In this document: in pieces, positions 49,815-53,577 of the stretch
Position numbering within the stretch: position 1 is the first letter of the stretch
Layout of the letters: each line of letters begins with the position of its first letter
Assembly: GCA_027669155.1 (NCBI GenBank)
Contig: JAQEDR010000017.1
Coordinates: 1 to 53,577 of the forward strand
Direction of reading: 5' to 3'
DNA: 53,577 nucleotides
From: Peptoniphilaceae bacterium AM52-5BH
GTDB taxonomy: Bacteria > Bacillota > Clostridia > Tissierellales > Peptoniphilaceae
The notes under the pieces: generated by a model
The model's database searches: none
Told to the model about the DNA's origin: nothing
What the model saw: only the letters and a program-made list of their open reading frames with translations
Position numbers and translations under genes: made by a program

Positions 49815-49827
49815 AAAGGAGGCTTAT

Positions 49828-50475
49828 ATGTCAAAACTAACCGAAAATTTAAAATATTATAGAAAGTTAAATAAGTATACTCAAGAATCCATTGCCAGGA
49901 AATTAAAAATAACTACATCAGCTTATGGCTTCTATGAACAAGGCAGAAATACCCCTCCATATTCTAAATTAAAAGAATTATCCGAAATATATAATATTTC
50001 TATATCCGAACTTACAGGAGAACCAAAGGAAAATCTAGAATTTATAGCTCAATCAGTAGCTGTTCATACCTATCCCTACATAGATAACTACGTATCAGCA
50101 GGTAGTCCAACTACCATAAGCGGAATGGAAAACCTACCAAAAATACAAGTTCCCGACGAACTAACAGGATCATACGCTGGTAGCAATAAACTTTTCTTCT
50201 TAAGAGTGAATGGTGAGTCAATGAATAAAATTATCCCGAACGATTCAGTAATAGGAATCATTGAATATGAATCAGTCTATGACTTAAAAAATGGAGATAT
50301 AGTCGTATATGCAACCGAAGATAGCGAATATGCTGTCAAATACTTTTATATAGATAACGATAAACTAATATTTAGACCATCATCAACCAACCCAAACTAC
50401 TACGACACAATTTTTGATATAAAAGATAATATTAAAATAATAGGGAAAGTAGTCCAGTACTCAGTAACACTTTAA
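49828..50475 (+). CDS. CI-like repressor with S24 self-cleaving peptidase
   Basis: 215 aa. Residues 1-62 form a helix-turn-helix (KYTQESIARKLKITTSAYG). The C-terminal peptidase has the A91-G92 cleavage bond in YVSAGSP, serine S131 in NGESMNK and lysine K171 in YAVKYF, so it should be cleaved when RecA is activated and allow induction. Strong AAGGAGG site; divergent from the Cro-like gene. Confidence 0.95.
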   Translation: MSKLTENLKYYRKLNKYTQESIARKLKITTSAYGFYEQGRNTPPYSKLKELSEIYNISISELTGEPKENLEFIAQSVAVHTYPYIDNYVSAGSPTTISGMENLPKIQVPDELTGSYAGSNKLFFLRVNGESMNKIIPNDSVIGIIEYESVYDLKNGDIVVYATEDSEYAVKYFYIDNDKLIFRPSSTNPNYYDTIFDIKDNIKIIGKVVQYSVTL

Positions 50476-50523
50476 AACGGGTATTTAGCCGTAAGGCTTA
50501 ATATAAATTATAAGGAGGAAAAT

Positions 50524-51156
50524 ATGAAACTAAAAAAATCACTTATCTGTGCACTATCTATCGGTATCTTAGCTGCTTGCGGAAACCAAGAAGCGGAGGA
50601 AAAGCCAGTAGAAGAGCCTAAAGCTGTCGAAGAAACTCAAACAGAAACTAAGAAAGAAGCTAAGCCAGGGGAAAAAGAAGAAGTTAAAGAAGAGCCTGTA
50701 AAGGAAGAAGCCCAATCAGATATAGTTACAGTTCCTCAACAACAGATACAAGATGGCCCAGGAGAAACACAAAAAGATAAATTTCTAGTACTAGAAAATG
50801 ATAATTTAGCTTATATCCAAACGGGGGATGCTTTTATACATACTTCTAATGTTCTAGAAGATACTACAGTTCTTGTCATACCAATGAAATTTATAAATAA
50901 ATCAGTCGATCAGCCGCTTAAACCTTTTAAAGAATTTGATGTTGCTACTAAAGCTATACAGTGTGGAGAAGATGTAAACTATGATTCCTTTATGGCTCTT
51001 TATTGCGATGATGATTATAACGTAGATATAGATGTATCCGTAAACAAAGGTGGTGAGAGTGAATTTTATTTAATGTATACTTTAAAAGATCCAGAATTAG
51101 GATTATCAATTATTGAAAAGAGCCAAAATAAATTAATTGCAGAATTTATAAATTAA
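50524..51156 (+). CDS. Lipoprotein with DUF5067-like domain, possible superinfection exclusion
   Basis: 210 aa. A signal peptide ends in the lipobox LAAC (C19), so it should be anchored on the outer face of the membrane. Residues 20-75 are a Glu/Lys/Pro-rich spacer; residues 85-210 resemble the DUF5067 beta-sandwich (AYIQTGDAFIHTSNVLEDT). It is expressed from the lysogen side, next to the repressor, where exclusion lipoproteins of Gram-positive phages sit. The exclusion role is inference. Confidence 0.75.
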   Translation: MKLKKSLICALSIGILAACGNQEAEEKPVEEPKAVEETQTETKKEAKPGEKEEVKEEPVKEEAQSDIVTVPQQQIQDGPGETQKDKFLVLENDNLAYIQTGDAFIHTSNVLEDTTVLVIPMKFINKSVDQPLKPFKEFDVATKAIQCGEDVNYDSFMALYCDDDYNVDIDVSVNKGGESEFYLMYTLKDPELGLSIIEKSQNKLIAEFIN

Positions 51157-51160
51157 AAAA

Positions 51161-51184
51161 GCACCAGGCGACTAACCCTGGTGC
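51161..51184. terminator. Hairpin after the lipoprotein gene
   Basis: GCACCAGG/CCTGGTGC with a 7-base loop. The A tract lies on its left, so it is a good terminator for minus-strand transcripts and a weaker one for the lipoprotein mRNA. Confidence 0.5.
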
Positions 51185-51272
51185 ATTATAAAACTATTAG
51201 ACACGACATTTAATGATTAATTAATGCCCCTGTCCTCTTTAAATGTACCACAGTTAAAAGAAAGGAGCAAGC

Positions 51273-52370
51273 ATGGCAAGAAAAAGAAGAAAGCTACCCA
51301 ATGGCACAGGATCCATTGAAAGGGTAAAACTCGCACCAAATGGCAAAACTAGGGTCAATCAGTACAGGGCAAGATTGCCTAAATCAAAAGGTAGAAAGGA
51401 TATAGGCTTCTATAAGACCTATAATGAGGCCTTAGAGGCTTTAGTCAATTATCAAGAGCCTAAGCCTATAGTTACATTTGGGGATCTCTATCATCGATAT
51501 ACTAAGTCCACATCGTATCTAAAATTATCAGATAGGTCAAAAAGACGATATGATACATCTTTTGCAAGATTTAAAGAAGTACACGATACAAGTATCCACG
51601 ATATAAAGTTTTCAGACTTGCAGGATGTCTTAGACCAGATGGAGCTAGAAGGATATGACAAGCCTCTAGGAAATGGGCAGTATAAGCATATGGACTATAG
51701 CAAATCCACAATTAAATGGCTTAAGCACCTAGTATCTAAAGTATATGATATAGCGGTCAAGAACGACATTATCCAGCTAGACCTATCAAAATATCTAGAA
51801 GTTGGAGGTGTAGGCATAAGAAGAAAGAAAGAGATTTTCACAAAAGAAGATATAGAAAAGCTATACTCATCTATCCCCTACAATCCTAACGCTATGCATG
51901 TCCTAAACCTTATCTTTACAGGCATGAGGACAGGGGAATATCTAAATTTACAAATTGATAATATTAATCTCGATGATAATTTGATTGTTAATTTTGGAGA
52001 AAAGACAGAAGCAGGAAGAAAAAGAAAAATGTATATCCATCCTAAGATAAAAGACATCATGGTCTATCTTACAGATAAAAGTGATACAGGATATATAGTA
52101 GAAGCTACTAAAGAAGATGGAGAAGTATATAGGCCTAGTGATACGACCTTCTACAAGAAGATATATTATCCAGCCTTAAAGCAAGCAGGAATAGAAAAGA
52201 AAATACCTTATAGTTGTAGATACACCTTCGCAACTATCGCCCACTATTCCGGAATTAGTGATAAAGCTTTACAAAAGCTTATGGGACACACCAACTTTAA
52301 CATCACTGCTAACTCATATATCCAAGATCTAGACGAATATATTTGGAAGGAATTTTCTAAGATAAAATGA
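51273..52370 (+). CDS. int: Tyrosine-family site-specific integrase
   Basis: 365 aa. An N-terminal arm-binding domain (residues 13-60), a SAM-like core-binding domain (65-170) and the catalytic domain follow. Catalytic residues are R219 (TGMRTGEY), K244, R316 (SCRYTF), H339 (MGHTN) and nucleophile Y349 (NSYIQ). The usual His three before R316 is Tyr. It sits 67 bp from attR, separated by the arm-type repeats. Confidence 0.96.
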   Translation: MARKRRKLPNGTGSIERVKLAPNGKTRVNQYRARLPKSKGRKDIGFYKTYNEALEALVNYQEPKPIVTFGDLYHRYTKSTSYLKLSDRSKRRYDTSFARFKEVHDTSIHDIKFSDLQDVLDQMELEGYDKPLGNGQYKHMDYSKSTIKWLKHLVSKVYDIAVKNDIIQLDLSKYLEVGGVGIRRKKEIFTKEDIEKLYSSIPYNPNAMHVLNLIFTGMRTGEYLNLQIDNINLDDNLIVNFGEKTEAGRKRKMYIHPKIKDIMVYLTDKSDTGYIVEATKEDGEVYRPSDTTFYKKIYYPALKQAGIEKKIPYSCRYTFATIAHYSGISDKALQKLMGHTNFNITANSYIQDLDEYIWKEFSKIK

Positions 52371-52372
52371 CA

Positions 52373-52393
52373 GTTGCCCACACGTTGCCCATA
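52373..52393. promoter_or_regulatory. Arm-type integrase-binding repeats, right arm
   Basis: GTTGCCCACA and GTTGCCCATA with an 11-bp period immediately follow the integrase stop. They match the doublet inside attL and have the same orientation. Confidence 0.6.
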
Positions 52394-52396
52394 AAT

Positions 52397-52426
52397 AAAA
52401 AAAGAACGTTGATTTCTCAACATTCT
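52397..52426 (-). terminator. Phage-borne terminator behind the host tRNA operon
   Basis: GAATGTTGA/TCAACGTTC stem with a GAAA loop and a seven-T run on the minus strand. It replaces the host terminator that integration displaced to attL. Confidence 0.7.
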
Positions 52427-52436
52427 CTTAGGTTAA

Positions 52437-52453
52437 TTGGTGGGCCTCCAGGG
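52437..52453. other. attR core
   Basis: The identical 17 bp TTGGTGGGCCTCCAGGG is the 3' end of the intact tRNA gene with its CCA. Integration therefore leaves this tRNA complete on the right. Confidence 0.9.
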
Positions 52454-52514
52454 ACTCGAACCCTGGACCTACCGGTTATGAGCCGGGCGCTCTAACCGAC
52501 TGAGCTAGAGGCCC
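52438..52514 (-). tRNA. tRNA with CAT anticodon (elongator Met or Ile2), attachment target
   Basis: GGGCCTC pairs with GAGGCCC and ACCA follows. The anticodon stem CCGG/CCGG holds the CTCATAA loop. The paired first base excludes initiator tRNA; elongator Met and the lysidine-modified Ile2 cannot be told apart here. The prophage uses its 3' end as attB. Confidence 0.93.
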
Positions 52515-52551
52515 ACAATAACTTTTGTTAAAGTGTTACTTAATTTTAAAG

Positions 52552-52628
<77 letters not shown>

Positions 52629-52633
52629 ATATT

Positions 52634-52709
52634 TGGCAGGGGAGACAGGATTTGAACCCGCGACATCCGGTTTTGGAGACCGACGTTCTGCCAGCTGAAC
52701 TACTCCCCT
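52634..52709 (-). tRNA. tRNA-Trp (CCA)
   Basis: AGGGGAG/CTCCCCT acceptor with GCCA; anticodon loop CTCCAAA gives CCA. All arms intact. Confidence 0.95.
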
Positions 52710-52765
52710 AGATTGAATAGTTATAATAACCGGTCGTTGATATAAACCTATCCATCCAAAAAAAT

Positions 52766-52841
52766 TGGTGCCCAGAGGCGGAATCGAACCACCGACACGG
52801 GGATTTTCAGTCCCCTGCTCTACCGACTGAGCTATCTGGGC
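52766..52841 (-). tRNA. tRNA-Phe (GAA)
   Basis: GCCCAGA acceptor with ACCA end; anticodon loop CTGAAAA gives GAA. Confidence 0.95.
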
Positions 52842-52847
52842 TTGTTA

Positions 52848-52941
52848 TGGCGGAGAAGGAGGGATTTGAACCCTCGCATCCCTTTTGAAAGGATCTACTC
52901 CCTTAGCAGGGGAGCCTCTTCAGCCACTTGAGTACTTCTCC
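52848..52941 (-). tRNA. tRNA-Ser (GCT)
   Basis: 94-nt class II tRNA with a long variable arm; loop CTGCTAA gives GCT; GGAGAAG acceptor and GCCA end. Confidence 0.94.
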
Positions 52942-52986
52942 TTAAGCTTGTTAGTAAGCTTACATATCCGCTAACAAAAGCGATAT

Positions 52987-53076
52987 TGGCGGAGAGGAAG
53001 GGATTCGAACCCTTGTGAGCCAAAGACTCTAACGGTTTTCAAGACCGCCCCGTTATGACCGCTTCGGTACCTCTCC
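52987..53076 (-). tRNA. tRNA-Ser (TGA)
   Basis: 90-nt class II tRNA; loop CTTGAAA gives TGA; GGAGAGG acceptor and GCCA end. Confidence 0.94.
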
Positions 53077-53138
53077 ATATATTTAATTATTGATAAGTAA
53101 TCAAATGGCTAGAAAATAAACATATCCATAAAATTAAA

Positions 53139-53193
53139 TCGTCGAGGATATCGACGAATTTCCAACATCATCCCTAAAACGGGATGAATGTTG
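53139..53193. other. Two hairpins between tRNA-Ser and tRNA-Lys
   Basis: TCGTCGA/TCGACGA (53139-53157) is a perfect 7-bp stem; CAACAT-ATCCC / GGGAT-ATGTTG (53163-53193) is a longer interrupted stem. Neither has a T tract, so processing or pausing is more likely than termination. Confidence 0.5.
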
Positions 53194-53198
53194 ATAAT

Positions 53199-53274
53199 TG
53201 GTGACCCATCGGAGATTCGAACTCCGGACACCCTGATTAAAAGTCAGGTGCTCTACCGGCTGAGCTAATGGATC
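53199..53274 (-). tRNA. tRNA-Lys (TTT)
   Basis: GATCCAT acceptor (one T-G pair) with ACCA end; loop CTTTTAA gives TTT. Confidence 0.94.
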
Positions 53275-53278
53275 ATAT

Positions 53279-53354
53279 TGGCTGGGATAGCAGGACTCGA
53301 ACCTACGCATACCAGAGTCAAAGTCTGGTGCCTTACCGACTTGGCTATATCCCA
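53279..53354 (-). tRNA. tRNA-Gln (TTG)
   Basis: TGGGATA/TATCCCA acceptor with GCCA end; loop CTTTGAC gives TTG. Confidence 0.94.
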
Positions 53355-53373
53355 ACGTTCAAAGTACGGTATA

Positions 53374-53402
53374 ATTATATCATAACTTAAATCTTCTGTC
53401 AA
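53374..53402 (-). promoter_or_regulatory. Consensus promoter of the tRNA operon
   Basis: Read leftward, TTGACA (53397-53402), 17 bases, TATAAT (53374-53379): a perfect vegetative promoter just before tRNA-Gln. It drives Gln, Lys, Ser, Ser, Phe, Trp, Ile and the CAT tRNA. Confidence 0.88.
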
Positions 53403-53450
53403 GCTTTTTTTATAATTAAGTTCTTACCTTTTCATATTAGAAATTGTCTT

Positions 53451-53527
53451 TGGCGCGCCCTCCAGGATTCGAACCTGGGACACACGGATTAGAAGTCCGA
53501 TGCTCTATCCAGCTGAGCTAAGGGCGC
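53451..53527 (-). tRNA. tRNA-Arg (TCT)
   Basis: GCGCCCT acceptor with GCCA end; loop CTTCTAA gives TCT. It lies upstream of the internal promoter, so it is transcribed from beyond the window. Confidence 0.95.
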
Positions 53528-53528
53528 A

Positions 53529-53577
53529 TGGAGCGGGTGAAGGGAATCGAACCCTCGCAACCAGCTTGGAAGGCTGG
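53529..53577 (-). tRNA. tRNA-Gly (TCC), cut by the window end
   Basis: The 3' part is present: T arm GAGGG-TTCGATT-CCCTT-like, acceptor 3' strand and TCCA end, plus the anticodon stem CCAGC/GCTGG with loop CTTCCAA. The D arm and 5' end lie outside the window. Confidence 0.85.

Larger units (their letters stand above)
10393..52453. mobile_element. Complete siphovirus prophage, about 42 kb
   Basis: The element is delimited by an identical 17-bp sequence at both ends, with integrase next to the right end. It has intact lysogeny, replication, packaging, capsid, tail, baseplate and lysis modules in the usual order, and no broken structural gene was seen. Nearly all genes read leftward; only integrase, lipoprotein and repressor read rightward. 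The 1549-aa tape measure and Dit/BppU-type baseplate indicate a long non-contractile tail. It is probably inducible, which is inference. Confidence 0.95.

Overview
The window is low-GC DNA from a Gram-positive anaerobe. The A+T-rich codon use, strong AAGGAGG ribosome sites, oxygen-sensitive Hcp protein, stand-alone PTS IIA, encoded tRNA CCA ends and Firmicutes-type siphovirus genes together suggest a Peptoniphilaceae-like anaerobic coccus (Anaerococcus, Peptoniphilus or Finegoldia type). The genus is inference.

Layout. Positions 1-10017 are host chromosome: hybrid cluster protein (hcp), a PTS IIA protein, a 155-bp palindromic MITE-like element, two Cof-type HAD phosphatases, an ABC exporter with an adjacent XRE/TPR regulator, the tRNA methyltransferase mnmM, an alpha/beta hydrolase, an SPFH membrane protein coupled to a ribbon-helix-helix protein, and a YgbA_NO-family protein. 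Positions 10393-52453 are a complete siphovirus prophage of about 42 kb, integrated in the 3' end of a CAT-anticodon tRNA and bounded by a 17-bp repeat. Positions 52438-53577 are a tRNA cluster (Met/Ile2, Ile, Trp, Phe, Ser, Ser, Lys, Gln, Arg, Gly), all on the minus strand, with a consensus promoter inside it.

Prophage organisation. Integrase, a lipoprotein and an S24-type repressor lie on the plus strand at the right end. Across a three-site operator region, nearly everything else is transcribed leftward on the minus strand: Cro-like protein and small early genes; Gp157, ERF annealing protein, replication initiator (carrying a probable iteron origin), SSB and a RecU-like resolvase; a run of small overlapping genes of unknown function; MazG-like, HigA-like and RinA/ArpU-like proteins; then an apparent activator-dependent late promoter. 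The late region starts with a ParB-fold / SplB-like radical SAM / miniature SAM-synthetase cassette, then terminase, portal, capsid (with a tRNA-Tyr gene among them), tail, baseplate and endolysin. The left end holds autonomous accessory units with their own promoters and terminators: two HicAB toxin-antitoxin modules around a holin-like gene, and a four-gene operon with two AP2/zinc-motif proteins behind a consensus promoter that contains an 18-bp palindrome.

The best candidates for an undescribed system are (i) the ParB/radical SAM/SAM-synthetase cassette with its 19-bp long-range RNA stem and late promoter, where no DNA methyltransferase is present to explain the SAM synthetase, and (ii) the AP2-zinc-AP2 operon next to attL. 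Several small genes (hicA1, 53-54 aa early genes) are placed directly from the sequence, and several starts were moved to the codon with the better ribosome site.
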